Origin: CAYNOZ01 sp964398955
GTDB lineage: Archaea; Methanobacteriota_B; Thermococci; Thermococcales; CAYNOZ01
Assembly (NCBI GenBank): GCA_964398955.1
Contig: CAYNOZ010000021.1
Span: 1-21,263 of the forward strand
Length of the DNA: 21,263 nucleotides
Direction: 5' to 3'
Position numbers and translations under genes: made by a program. The stretch's first letter is position 1. Each line of letters starts with the position of its first letter. Shown one piece after another: positions 13,732 to 21,263 of this stretch. Under the pieces are notes generated by a model, which saw nothing but the letters and a program-made list of their open reading frames with translations, had not been told where the DNA came from and searched no databases.

Positions 13732-14949
13732 TTATTCTCTGAATTTATTATAGGATTTTTTGAAGGCTCCGAGAACTGGTAGTTCTTCCTCGGATAGATA
13801 AGAAAGCATTGCTCCTCCTCCCGTACTTATGTGTGAGAATCCTTTAATTCCTGTTTTATTAATTGCTTCAACTGTGTGCCCTCCTCCAACATTAGAAAAT
13901 CCTGAAGATTTTGAAATCTTTTCTAGAATTCCTTCAGTTCCTTTCATGAAGTTATTATCTTCGAATTTTCCTGCAGGCCCATTCATAATAATTAAATCAC
14001 TGTTATTAATTATCTGTCCATATTTCTCCACGGTTCTTTCCCCAATATCTAAGAATAGATGTTTATCTGTTCTGTTATCCCCTTCTAGCTTTGTTACATT
14101 GATTTCATATCTGCCTCTCCAGTCCATAGAAAGATCTACAGGAGTTTTAATTTTCTCAAATCCTATCTCAAGTAGTTCTTCAGCCATTCTTACACTTTCT
14201 AATAATTTATTTTCCTCAATGAAACCTATTGTACGATCTCCTAGGTTATAACCTTTAGCAAGTAAGAATATTAAACTAACAATCCCTGTAGTTAAAATGT
14301 AATCAAAATTATCCTTTTTCAAAGATTCCTCAATTACCTTAATCGAATCATCAACTTTAGCACCGCCAAGAATAAGAGTTTTAGTTCCGTCCATCTCAGA
14401 ATCTCTAGTTCTCTTTAAAGCATCTAACTCCTTCTCCATTAACTTACCTGAAATCATAGGCATCTTTCTAGCAAAACCTATTAAAGAAACCTGTGATCTA
14501 TGAATAGCACCGAAAGCATCATTTACAAAGTAATCAAAATTAGGAGAAAACTTATTAACCAAATACGAATTCTCACATTTACTCAAAGAAACATTCCTAA
14601 CCTCTTCAGAATACAAACGAGTATTATTAAGAACTAAAACACCATCATTATTCTTAATCTCTTCTAAAGCATGAGAACTGAAAACAGAATCACAGAAATT
14701 AACATCAACATCCAATAAATCATCCAATTCCCTAGAATGAGGACTAAGATCAATAAGACCAGAAAAAGGCCTCCCCTGATGAGAAAGAATAGTTATATCA
14801 GCATTACTATCTAACAAATAATTCAAAGTAGGAATACAAGCTTTAATTTTAGTATCATCCTTGATCTCCCCATTTCTAATTGGAGAATTCAAATCACATC
14901 TAACCAATACATTGGCACCATTAAGATCAAAGTCTTCTAAGGTGAACAT
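13732..14949 (-). CDS. pgk: Phosphoglycerate kinase
   Basis: Cytosolic glycolytic/gluconeogenic enzyme interconverting 1,3-bisphosphoglycerate and 3-phosphoglycerate with ADP/ATP. The 405 residues include VLVRCDLNSPI (14-24), LSHQGRP, FVNDAFGAIHRSQVS, LGGAKVDDSI, MNGPAGKFE, VGGGHTVEAI and the nucleotide loop STGGGAMLSYLSEEELPVLG. Sequence style is archaeal, similar in motifs to haloarchaeal and methanogen enzymes. The ATG at 14949 has a TATA-like stretch (window about 14971-14984) and almost no leader. It ends 83 bases before the uS15 start, and that spacer has its own promoter, so it is a separate unit. The 5' third of the gene lies where the plus strand is A+C-rich, while the 3' end lies in T+G-rich sequence. 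Confidence 0.97.
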   Translation of the reverse strand: MFTLEDFDLNGANVLVRCDLNSPIRNGEIKDDTKIKACIPTLNYLLDSNADITILSHQGRPFSGLIDLSPHSRELDDLLDVDVNFCDSVFSSHALEEIKNNDGVLVLNNTRLYSEEVRNVSLSKCENSYLVNKFSPNFDYFVNDAFGAIHRSQVSLIGFARKMPMISGKLMEKELDALKRTRDSEMDGTKTLILGGAKVDDSIKVIEESLKKDNFDYILTTGIVSLIFLLAKGYNLGDRTIGFIEENKLLESVRMAEELLEIGFEKIKTPVDLSMDWRGRYEINVTKLEGDNRTDKHLFLDIGERTVEKYGQIINNSDLIIMNGPAGKFEDNNFMKGTEGILEKISKSSGFSNVGGGHTVEAINKTGIKGFSHISTGGGAMLSYLSEEELPVLGAFKKSYNKFRE

Positions 14950-15048
14950 TATAACTTACTTTGAACGGTGGTAAATAAATATTTTCAATAATTCAGAATC
15001 GAAAAACCTTTTTACTTAAATAACATATTCAGGTACTGTAATGATAAG
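14950..15048. promoter_or_regulatory. Divergent promoters, pgk (-) and site-2 protease operon (+)
   Basis: A 99-base spacer with two back-to-back TATA-like boxes: aaatatttatttacc on the minus strand (about 14970-14984) for pgk, and acttaaataac on the plus strand (about 15014-15024) for the protease gene. Both would give leaderless or nearly leaderless mRNAs. Confidence 0.5.
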
Positions 15049-16164
15049 ATGAAAACATCCATAAAAATTGGTGAAGTATCAAAAATTCCAGTTAGACTTC
15101 ACATTACTCTATTATTAGTTATAGGATTTATAGCTTGGTCAATTGGTTCACAAGTCTTTCAAATAGCTGAACTAGTAGGAGTGGACCCAGCAACAATAAG
15201 CCAAGGAATTCAAAGCTATTTAATAGGAATTATTATTGCAGTAGGACTATTTTTCAGTGTTTTTCTCCATGAAATGGCTCATTCACTTGTTGCTAGAAGT
15301 ATAGGCATTAAAATAGAAGAAATTACGCTCTGGATATTCGGTGGAGTATCCAATATGGAGGAAATACCGCATGAACCTAATTTAGAGATAAAAATCAGCA
15401 TAGTAGGGCCTCTAACTAGCCTAGGAATTGGAGTATTGTTTTACGTATTAGGATTATTCCCTTTTAATGGAGCATTAGTTTTCATTTTCAGATATTTAGG
15501 AATAATAAATTTTATTTTAGCCGGTTTTAACCTACTTCCAGCCTTCCCAATGGATGGAGGAAGAGTATTAAGAGCAATGCTTGCGAAAAAATATTCTTAC
15601 GTATCAGCAACTAAAAGAGCAGCAGACCTAGGAAAAGCATTTGCAGTAGGACTAGGCATACTAGGAATATTTGCAAACCCATTCTTAATAATTATAGCCC
15701 TATTCGTGTTCATAGGAGCAAGTCAAGAATCTCAAACTGTAATGGTAAGAGAAGTTCTGCAAAAAGTTAAAGTAAAAGAAATCATGACAAAAGAAGTAAA
15801 AACCGTTCCCCCCGACATGAACGTCAACGATTTCCTAGATTTCGTCTTCAATGTTCAACATACAGGATTTCCAGTAGTAGATAATGGAGAAATACTAGGA
15901 ATAATGACTATGGAAGACGCAAGAAAAATTGAAAGCCATAAAATGATTGAATATTCAGTAAAAGATGTAATGGAAAAAAATGTCGTACATTTCTCCCCAG
16001 AAGATAATGTAATAAATCTATGGCAAGAAATGATGGAAAAAAACGTTGGAAGATTCCCAATAATAGAAGACGGTGATCTAGTAGGAATAGTAACTAGATC
16101 AGATGTAATGCACGCATTCAAGGTTCTCAGTGAAGTTGAATCCTACAGAGGAGGAGAGATCTGA
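15049..16164 (+). CDS. M50 site-2-type intramembrane metalloprotease with CBS pair
   Basis: Zinc intramembrane protease that cuts within membrane helices of regulatory proteins; the CBS pair usually senses adenine nucleotides. The 371 residues contain HEMAH (74-78, Glu75 catalytic) in a membrane helix, the third zinc ligand Asp169 in NLLPAFPMDGGR (161-172), about six membrane helices up to residue 230, and two CBS repeats: VKEIMTKEVKTVPP...GFPVVDNGEILGIMTMEDA and VKDVMEKNVVHFSP...FPIIEDGDLVGIVTRSD. This matches archaeal homologues such as the Methanocaldococcus jannaschii S2P. First gene of an operon with an EamA transporter and MetRS; the next start codon directly abuts its stop. Substrate unknown. 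Confidence 0.94.
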   Translation: MKTSIKIGEVSKIPVRLHITLLLVIGFIAWSIGSQVFQIAELVGVDPATISQGIQSYLIGIIIAVGLFFSVFLHEMAHSLVARSIGIKIEEITLWIFGGVSNMEEIPHEPNLEIKISIVGPLTSLGIGVLFYVLGLFPFNGALVFIFRYLGIINFILAGFNLLPAFPMDGGRVLRAMLAKKYSYVSATKRAADLGKAFAVGLGILGIFANPFLIIIALFVFIGASQESQTVMVREVLQKVKVKEIMTKEVKTVPPDMNVNDFLDFVFNVQHTGFPVVDNGEILGIMTMEDARKIESHKMIEYSVKDVMEKNVVHFSPEDNVINLWQEMMEKNVGRFPIIEDGDLVGIVTRSDVMHAFKVLSEVESYRGGEI

Positions 16165-17073
16165 TTGGATCTGAACCTAAGTCAAGAAATGGAAGGAACA
16201 ATTCTAGCAATAATAGGTTTAGTAGTTTACGGAGTACATCCGATCGTAGTTAAGTATGGAACTAGCTATATGTCTCCTTTATCATTTTCTTCTGTATCAG
16301 CTTTAATAGCTTCATTTCTTTTACTATTATTCCTGTTTTCAAAGGGAGGATATGATGATTTCAGGAACTTAAATAGATTTCATTGGATTAGGTTGGCATT
16401 CGTTGGGATTTTTTCAACTGGTTTAGCTTTCATATTCTTTTTTGAAGGTACTAATTTATCTACAGGAATAAATTCTGGTATTATTTTACGGACTGAGGTA
16501 CTATTTTCTATAATACTGTCCTACATTATATTAAAAGAAAGAATAACCAAAAAACAGTTAATATTCACTTTCATGGTTCTAATAGGTTTAATACTGATCT
16601 TAGGCAGAGGATTCGCATTTCAACCAAAAATAGGAGATTTATTGCTTTTATTCACACCAATTTGCTGGCAAATCGGGCACGTAATATCAAAAAAAGTACC
16701 GCTGAACCCGTACTCTACAGCATTAGGAAGAAACTTCTTCGGAGGAATCTTACTACTTTCATTCACATTTATCACAAACGTTAACATAAATCTAAAATTA
16801 TGGATCATAGGTGTAGAAGCTATAATAATAGCAGTAGGACATACAATTTTCTATGCATCCATTAAAAGAATAAATTTATCAAAAACCACTGGTTTAATTA
16901 CACCAGCTCCAGTAATAACTATTATAGGAAGCCATTTGATTCTAGGTGAAAATGTAGGATGGTACCATATAATTGGATACATTTTTATATTTGCGGGAAC
17001 GATATTTTTAGGAAGGATAAAAAGTGAGAGATTGGAGGAAAATAATGAAAGAAGACAAGAAAAAGAGGTCTGA
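16165..17073 (+). CDS. EamA/DMT-family transporter
   Basis: A 302-residue membrane protein of the drug/metabolite transporter superfamily with about ten helices in two EamA halves (roughly 10-145 and 155-285). The end of the first half, IILSYIILKERITKKQLI, and of the second, SHLILGENVGWYHIIGYIFIFAGT, are the typical EamA repeat signatures. The first codon is TTG at 16165, supported by GGAGGAG (16150-16156) eight bases upstream; the next Met, ATG 16189, has no such site and would remove little of the first helix. It starts directly after the protease stop and overlaps the MetRS start by 29 bases. Substrate cannot be inferred. Confidence 0.88.
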   Translation: MDLNLSQEMEGTILAIIGLVVYGVHPIVVKYGTSYMSPLSFSSVSALIASFLLLLFLFSKGGYDDFRNLNRFHWIRLAFVGIFSTGLAFIFFFEGTNLSTGINSGIILRTEVLFSIILSYIILKERITKKQLIFTFMVLIGLILILGRGFAFQPKIGDLLLLFTPICWQIGHVISKKVPLNPYSTALGRNFFGGILLLSFTFITNVNINLKLWIIGVEAIIIAVGHTIFYASIKRINLSKTTGLITPAPVITIIGSHLILGENVGWYHIIGYIFIFAGTIFLGRIKSERLEENNERRQEKEV

Positions 17074-19120
17074 TTCAGATGAATATAATTATTTAGTAAC
17101 TTCAGCATTACCTTACGCCAATGGACCAATTCACATTGGACATCTAGCTGGAGCTTACCTACCGGCAGACGAATATGTAAGATACCTACGAGCCAAAGGA
17201 GAAGATGTCTTATTTGTATGTGGAACAGATGAACATGGAACCCCTATAGAGATGAAAGCTCATGAAGAGAATAAAGAACCTAAAGAGGTAGTAGATAAGT
17301 TCCATAAACAAATCAAAGAAACATTTAATAAAGTTAATATGTCTTTTGACATCTTTTCAAGAACAACCGAGGATGTTCATTATGAAACTTCTCAAGATTT
17401 CTTCTCCAAGCTCAAGAATCAAGGATTAATGGATAAAAGAAAATCCATACAACTTTACTGTGAAAACGATGAAATGTTCCTACCGGACAGGTATGTAAAT
17501 GGGACCTGTCCATACTGCGGAGCGGAAGATCAGAGAGGAGATCAATGCGAAGAATGTGGACATGTATTAGATCCTGAAGAATTAATAGAACCTTATTGCG
17601 CTCTTTGCGGAGAAACCCCCGTAGAAAAAGGAACCGAGCACTATTACTTTAAACTATCAAATTTCCAGGAAAAATTAGAGAAATGGATAGACCAAAATGA
17701 TCACTGGAGAAAAACCACGAAGAATATGGTAGACGGATGGCTTAAAGAAGGTTTAGAAGACAGATCCATAACAAGAGATCTAAGTTGGGGGATTCCCTTA
17801 CCAGAAGGAGAAGATCAAAGCAAAACACTATACGTATGGTTCGAAGCTCCAATAGGATATCTATCATTCACAAAACAATTAACAGACCAATGGAAAAAAT
17901 ATTGGCTACAAGAAGATAAAGAAACAAGATTAGTTCACTTTATAGGAAAAGACAATGTACCATTCCATGCGATAATATGGCCAGCAATGCTGATGGGGTA
18001 CGGCGAATACGAAGGATCAGAATTTGTACTTCCATGGATGATACCATCAAACGAACATCTGAACCTAGAAGGAAAGCAATTTTCAACAAGTAGAGATTGG
18101 GCTATCTGGATCGATGATTTCCTAGAGGACTATCCAAAGGACTACCTCAGATACTACATAACAGCTATAGCACCGGAAAAAAGAGACACAGATTACAGAT
18201 GGAAAGATTTCCAAGCAAAAATAAATAATGAATTAGCAGATATCTACGGCAATTTTGTGCACAGAGCCCTCACATTCACTCAAAACTACTTCAATGGAGA
18301 AATACCTGAAGCAAACGATCTTAATGAAGTAGATAAGGAATTCCTGGAAACAATTGAAGAAACTAAAGAAAAAATCGAATCAAACATGGAAGAATTCCAA
18401 TTCAAGAAATCACTACAGGAAATAATATCACTAGCAAAGGAAGGTAACTCCTACTTTGACAAGAAAAAACCTTGGAAAACAATTGAAAATGATAAAGAAG
18501 TCACAGCAACCACTATCAACCTTTCACTAAGACTTGCAAAATCTTTAGCAATACTATCTCATCCCTTCATTCCAGACTCCTCAGAAAAGATCTGGGATTT
18601 CCTTAGAATGGAAAGAGAGATTGAAGGGGCTTGGACTGAGATAGGATCAAAAATGGAAGTCGGAAGAGAAATAAAAGAACCTGAGGTTTTATTTGAAAAA
18701 GTAGAGGATGAACAAATAGAAAAAGAAGTTAAAAAGCTTCAATCCAAATCCAAAGAAGAGGAAGAAGAAAAAGAGAAGGAGGAAGAAAAAATGTCTGTTA
18801 GTTTTGAAGATTTCCAAAAGATGGATATAAGAATAGGAAAAGTAGTAAATGTAGAAGAAATAGAAGAAGCAGATGATTTATACAAAATAGTAGTTGATAT
18901 GGGGATGGAAAAAAGAGTACTAGTCGCAGGACTAAAAGGACACTACGAAAAAGACGAACTCAAAGGAAAACAAATCTCAGTACTAACAAACCTCGAATCC
19001 AAAGAAATGTTCGGAATAAAATCCCAAGGAATGCTATTAGCTGCAGAAGACGATGAAAGCGCCGTAGTATCACTACTAACCCCTGATAAAGAAGTAACCG
19101 AAGGATCAGAAGTACATTAA
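17045..19120 (+). CDS. metG: Methionyl-tRNA synthetase with C-terminal tRNA-binding domain
   Basis: Charges tRNA-Met. The start is ATG 17045, set by GGAGG at 17034-17038; the open frame begins at GTG 17024. The 691 residues have HIGH (30-33), paired zinc knuckles (CPYCG, CEECG, CALCG), the KMSKS-equivalent FSTSR (346-350), an anticodon-binding helical domain to about 560, a highly charged linker (SKSKEEEEEKEKEEEK) and a C-terminal Trbp111/EMAPII-like OB fold (VSFEDFQKMDIRIGKV onward, from 584). In many archaea that OB domain is a separate polypeptide. A ribosome binding site and ATG occur exactly at the junction. Third gene of the protease operon; its TAA overlaps the stop of the convergent HIT gene within a shared TTAA. 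The last 200 bases turn A+C-rich. Confidence 0.97.
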   Translation: MKEDKKKRSDSDEYNYLVTSALPYANGPIHIGHLAGAYLPADEYVRYLRAKGEDVLFVCGTDEHGTPIEMKAHEENKEPKEVVDKFHKQIKETFNKVNMSFDIFSRTTEDVHYETSQDFFSKLKNQGLMDKRKSIQLYCENDEMFLPDRYVNGTCPYCGAEDQRGDQCEECGHVLDPEELIEPYCALCGETPVEKGTEHYYFKLSNFQEKLEKWIDQNDHWRKTTKNMVDGWLKEGLEDRSITRDLSWGIPLPEGEDQSKTLYVWFEAPIGYLSFTKQLTDQWKKYWLQEDKETRLVHFIGKDNVPFHAIIWPAMLMGYGEYEGSEFVLPWMIPSNEHLNLEGKQFSTSRDWAIWIDDFLEDYPKDYLRYYITAIAPEKRDTDYRWKDFQAKINNELADIYGNFVHRALTFTQNYFNGEIPEANDLNEVDKEFLETIEETKEKIESNMEEFQFKKSLQEIISLAKEGNSYFDKKKPWKTIENDKEVTATTINLSLRLAKSLAILSHPFIPDSSEKIWDFLRMEREIEGAWTEIGSKMEVGREIKEPEVLFEKVEDEQIEKEVKKLQSKSKEEEEEKEKEEEKMSVSFEDFQKMDIRIGKVVNVEEIEEADDLYKIVVDMGMEKRVLVAGLKGHYEKDELKGKQISVLTNLESKEMFGIKSQGMLLAAEDDESAVVSLLTPDKEVTEGSEVH
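18776..18793 (+). promoter_or_regulatory. Internal ribosome binding site and start within metG
   Basis: AAGGAGG (18776-18782), eight bases, then ATG 18791-18793 in the metG frame (Met583). Initiation here would make a free 109-residue tRNA-binding domain, the size of stand-alone Trbp111-like proteins. The site lies in a polypurine Glu/Lys linker where such motifs arise easily. Confidence 0.35.
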
Positions 19121-19614
19121 ATACCTACATCTAATTCTTCAACTTTCTCTTTAATCTTATTATAACTTCTCTCCAAAGATTCAGAAATCACCTTTGTATC
19201 AGAAAGAATAGGCATAAAATTAGTATCCCCATTCCACCTAGGCACCACATGATAATGAACATGATCATCTATACCTGCACCAGCTGTTCTACCAATATTG
19301 AACCCCATATTAAATCCATCAGGCTCCATAACCTCCCTAATCGCTTTAACAAACAACTTTGAAATCTTCATAATTTCAAGAAACTCTTCATCTTCCAAAT
19401 CAGTATAGGAACCAACATGCCTATATGGAGCTATCAACAAGTGACCAGGATTATAAGGATAAGTATTAAGCATTACAAATGCTTTATCGCCCCTATAAAG
19501 AATATAATATTCTTCATCTTCGTCTTCTTCAGGGTGATCACAGAAAATACAACCATCCTGATCAGTTCCATCCTCAATGTATTCAGCTCTCCAAGGAGCG
19601 AAAATCTTCTTCAT
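19117..19614 (-). CDS. HIT-family nucleotide hydrolase (FHIT/AP4A-type)
   Basis: Histidine-triad enzyme acting on nucleoside phosphate linkages such as diadenosine polyphosphates or AMP conjugates. The 165 residues include a zinc site, Cys22 and Cys25 (GCIFCD) with His67 and His118 as probable remaining ligands, the phosphate-binding region NPGHLLIAPYRHVG, and the triad HVHYHVVPRW (His118, His120, His122; His120 nucleophile). N-terminal FAPWRAEYIE is typical of the FHIT/APA1-like branch. The start at 19614 is the first Met, with a TATA-like stretch about 30 bases upstream. It is convergent with metG and shares stop-codon bases with it. Substrate unproven; placement next to an aminoacyl-tRNA synthetase, a source of AP4A, is suggestive only. 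Confidence 0.93.
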   Translation of the reverse strand: MKKIFAPWRAEYIEDGTDQDGCIFCDHPEEDEDEEYYILYRGDKAFVMLNTYPYNPGHLLIAPYRHVGSYTDLEDEEFLEIMKISKLFVKAIREVMEPDGFNMGFNIGRTAGAGIDDHVHYHVVPRWNGDTNFMPILSDTKVISESLERSYNKIKEKVEELDVGI

Positions 19615-19781
19615 CTAATACACCATCTCGACTTGATCTCACACCTTAAAAAAATCTATGATCTGAAGATGGATCTACTTTTAGGTAAGTTAAACTTTGG
19701 TGGTGGTTCTAAATTTTGTCAACAGGATTGTATGGGAGGTATTATAAATGCCCATTACAATCACATAATGGTGGGTAAAAT
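19615..19781 (+). promoter_or_regulatory. HIT/fprA intergenic region
   Basis: A 167-base spacer, more GC-rich than others here. A TATA-like cttaaaaaaatc (about 19645-19656) is nearly usable on both strands. GGAGGT (19735-19740) lies seven bases before ATG 19748, which opens only six codons (MPITIT). An imperfect stem, cccatta (19750-19756) with taatggtggg (19766-19775), covers GGTGGG, the probable fprA ribosome binding site. Confidence 0.4.
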
Positions 19782-19785
19782 ATGA
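19669..19785 (+). CDS. Possible 38-residue Cys/His-containing small protein
   Basis: ATG 19669 opens 38 codons ending in a TGA that overlaps the fprA ATG by four bases (ATGA, 19782-19785), a hallmark of coupled operon genes. The peptide begins MDLLLGKLNFGGG, has two cysteines four apart (CQQDC), then an NAHYNH stretch that could bind metal with them. I recognise no family, and it is not rubredoxin. A TATA-like element lies about 20 bases upstream, allowing a leaderless mRNA. An internal ATG at 19732 gives a 17-residue version. The frame is also open further upstream, opposite the HIT gene, so chance cannot be excluded. Confidence 0.35.
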   Translation: MDLLLGKLNFGGGSKFCQQDCMGGIINAHYNHIMVGKI

Positions 19786-20984
19786 AAATTCCAAAAGAAA
19801 CCCATGAAATATCACCCCAAGTACACTGGACAGGAGTAAAAGACTGGAACAGAAGAATGTTCGACCGACTCATCCCCCTACCAGAAGGAACATCATACAA
19901 CTCCTACATAATAGAAGGAAAAAACAAAACAGCACTAATAGACAGCGTCAACCCAGGATTTGAACAAGAATTCAAACAAAAAATAAAGAAAATAACCAAC
20001 ATCGAAAACATAGACTACATAATAATGAACCACGCAGAACCCGACCACGCAAATACAATAAAAGAAATCAACAAAATATCAGACGCCCAAATAATAACCA
20101 CAGAAAAAGGAAAAGAACTAGCACAACAAATACATCACATAGACAAAAACAAAATAACAACAGTAGAGGATCAAGAAAAACTGGATCTTGGAGAAAAAAC
20201 ACTGAAATTTATAGATGCTCCCTGGCTACATTGGCCAGAAACAATGCTAACCCTCTACGAAGAAGAAGGAATTCTATTTTCATGTGATTTCTTTGGAAGC
20301 CACATGGCCAGAAGCGAACTATACGCAGAAGACGTAGGAAAAGAAGAAGTACTTAAATATGCAAAAAGCTACTTCGGAGAAATAATGATGCCCTACAGAT
20401 TTAAAGCAAAACAAGCCATGGAAAAACTTGAACAAGAAAACATAAACATGATCGCACCAAGCCATGGTCCAATACACAGAAATCCTGAAGACATAATCGA
20501 ATTACATAAGAAATGGAGTAATGGAAAAGTTAAAAAGAAAGTACTAATCCCCTATATATCCATGTGGGGAAGTACAGAAAAAATGGTGGATGCACTAGTA
20601 CATACAATAGCCTCAGAAGAAGTAAACGTAACACCATTCAATCTAGCCACCAGTGAACTAGGTGGACTAGCAAGAGAATTAGTAGACAGTGCAGGAATAA
20701 TAATAGGAACACCAACAGTACTAGGAGGATCTCACCCACAAGTTCAACACGTAACATACCTAGCAAGCAGACTAAACCCTCCAGCTAAATATTTAGGCGT
20801 TGTTGAATCCCACGGCTGGGGAGGAGGAGCAGTAAATCAGATCTCCAACATGGTCGACAGACTAGACGGGGAAATAGCTGGAGCTGTTGATATAACAGGA
20901 GCCCCAAACGACGAAAACATAGAAGAAGTAGTAGAATTTGGAAAAGAATTCGCAGAAAAAATAAAATCAATAGATATGAATTAA
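19782..20984 (+). CDS. fprA: Flavodiiron protein (FprA type, O2/NO reductase)
   Basis: Cytosolic enzyme reducing O2 to water (or NO to N2O) to protect anaerobes. In methanogens FprA takes electrons directly from F420H2; elsewhere from rubredoxin. The 400 residues comprise a metallo-beta-lactamase-like domain with the complete diiron site, His84-x-Glu86-x-Asp88-His89 (NHAEPDH), His150 (PWLHWPE), Asp169 (SCDFFGSH) and His228 (PSHGPIH), and a C-terminal flavodoxin domain with the FMN loop SMWGSTEKM (260-268) and VLGGSHPQVQ. Length is that of the minimal class A form, with no rubredoxin or reductase extension. GGTGGG (19770-19775) is a weak ribosome binding site. A cupin follows 12 bases downstream. 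The first 380 bases are strongly A+C-rich. Electron donor is inferred, not seen. Confidence 0.96.
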   Translation: MKIPKETHEISPQVHWTGVKDWNRRMFDRLIPLPEGTSYNSYIIEGKNKTALIDSVNPGFEQEFKQKIKKITNIENIDYIIMNHAEPDHANTIKEINKISDAQIITTEKGKELAQQIHHIDKNKITTVEDQEKLDLGEKTLKFIDAPWLHWPETMLTLYEEEGILFSCDFFGSHMARSELYAEDVGKEEVLKYAKSYFGEIMMPYRFKAKQAMEKLEQENINMIAPSHGPIHRNPEDIIELHKKWSNGKVKKKVLIPYISMWGSTEKMVDALVHTIASEEVNVTPFNLATSELGGLARELVDSAGIIIGTPTVLGGSHPQVQHVTYLASRLNPPAKYLGVVESHGWGGGAVNQISNMVDRLDGEIAGAVDITGAPNDENIEEVVEFGKEFAEKIKSIDMN

Positions 20985-20996
20985 ACGATTTCCGAG

Positions 20997-21263
20997 GTGA
21001 TCAATATCAATACGATAGATCTGAATGAATTTGAACCCTCCGAAGAATTCAAACCTAATAAACTAATTCAGAAAGATGAAGTTGAAGTTGTTTTACTAGC
21101 TTTTGAAGAGGGACAAGGCCTTCCTGTTCACACTACACCTGTTGATGTATTCTTTCATGTAATACATGGAGAGGCTATGATAAAGGTTGGAGAAGAAGAA
21201 AAAATGGTATCAGAAGGAAAAATTGTTGAAAGTCCAGCCGATATTCCTCATACGGTAAAGAAT
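20997..21263 (+). CDS. Small cupin-domain protein (partial, runs off the window)
   Basis: Open reading frame to the window end, 89 codons visible. A single cupin barrel is evident: EVEVVLLAFEEGQGLPVHTTPVDVFFHVIHGEAMIKVGEEE holds motif 1 with only His and Asp-like ligands, and VESPADIPHTVKN is motif 2 with its His. Many such proteins bind a metal and have unknown functions. The start is uncertain: GAGGTGA (20994-21000) looks like a ribosome binding site, yet no ATG, GTG or TTG follows in frame at the right distance; the GTG inside it (20997) is the only canonical in-frame choice, otherwise an ATC or ATA start. It follows fprA by 12 bases and is probably co-transcribed. Confidence 0.75.
   Translation, partial: MININTIDLNEFEPSEEFKPNKLIQKDEVEVVLLAFEEGQGLPVHTTPVDVFFHVIHGEAMIKVGEEEKMVSEGKIVESPADIPHTVKN

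Noticed and set aside
19417..19785. 122-codon plus-strand ORF opposite the HIT gene
   Set aside because: Most of it is antisense to HIT and hydrophobic noise. Only the last 38 codons, outside HIT, are kept as a possible small gene.
1..21263. tRNA, rRNA, CRISPR arrays, insertion sequences and integration sites
   Set aside because: Scanned both strands by eye; no cloverleaf-like segments, spaced repeats, transposase motifs or target duplications were seen. A tRNA scan would be decisive.

Overview
The window is archaeal chromosome. It carries an Orc1/Cdc6 initiator, a hypusine-type translation factor 5A, ribosomal proteins eS1 and uS15, the KEOPS subunits Pcc1 and Bud32, an archaeal-type MetRS with a C-terminal tRNA-binding domain, and an FprA-type flavodiiron protein. 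Ribosome binding sites match archaeal 16S (GGAGGTGA-like), and many genes have a TATA-like box 20-30 bases before the start codon, which suggests leaderless transcripts. The DNA is strongly AT-rich. The gene set looks euryarchaeal. Several proteins (eIF5A, PGK, the RsmB-like methyltransferase pair) recall haloarchaea and their relatives, and FprA suggests an anaerobe. A low-GC halophile-related lineage such as Methanonatronarchaeia or a nanohaloarchaeon is a guess that this sequence alone cannot settle. Two runs of exactly 100 N (2444-2543 and 11147-11246) show it is a scaffold; both gaps lie at short repeats.

Layout. 1-2430: orc1/cdc6 and a pirin on the minus strand, then eif5A on the plus strand. 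2595-5583: a CPA2 sodium/proton antiporter (-), a small winged-helix protein (+), an IscU-like scaffold fused to a MIP18/DUF59-like domain (+), and an inositol monophosphatase-family phosphatase (-). 5710-8986 (+): paired fluoride channels crcB1/crcB2, a divergent SDR oxidoreductase and an M18 aminopeptidase. 9111-9743: stand-alone Bud32 kinase. 9791-11078 (-): an m5C RNA methyltransferase and a small probable RNA-binding partner. 11249-13648 (-): the operon uS15, RecJ/DHH-like, Pcc1, eS1. 13732-14949 (-): phosphoglycerate kinase. 15049-19120 (+): site-2 protease with CBS domains, EamA transporter, MetRS. 19117-19614 (-): HIT hydrolase. 19669-21263 (+): a possible 38-residue ORF, FprA, and a partial cupin.

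How the genes fit together. This is mostly housekeeping: replication initiation, translation and tRNA modification, glycolysis/gluconeogenesis, Fe-S assembly, ion and fluoride homeostasis, and oxygen detoxification. No mobile element, CRISPR array, rRNA or tRNA gene was found.

Most unusual points: (1) a mosaic of strand-asymmetric base composition, with patches of several hundred bases to about 1.5 kb where the plus strand is either T+G-rich or A+C-rich regardless of gene direction, with switches inside intact genes; (2) a RecJ-family protein in the uS15 operon that has lost essentially all DHH/DHHA1 catalytic motifs, a possible Cdc45-like subunit; (3) an IscU-MIP18 fusion; (4) a good internal ribosome binding site and ATG exactly at the MetRS/tRNA-binding-domain junction; (5) a Cys/His-containing small ORF overlapping the fprA start by ATGA; (6) leader hairpins predicted to mask the ribosome binding sites of uS15 and the SDR gene.
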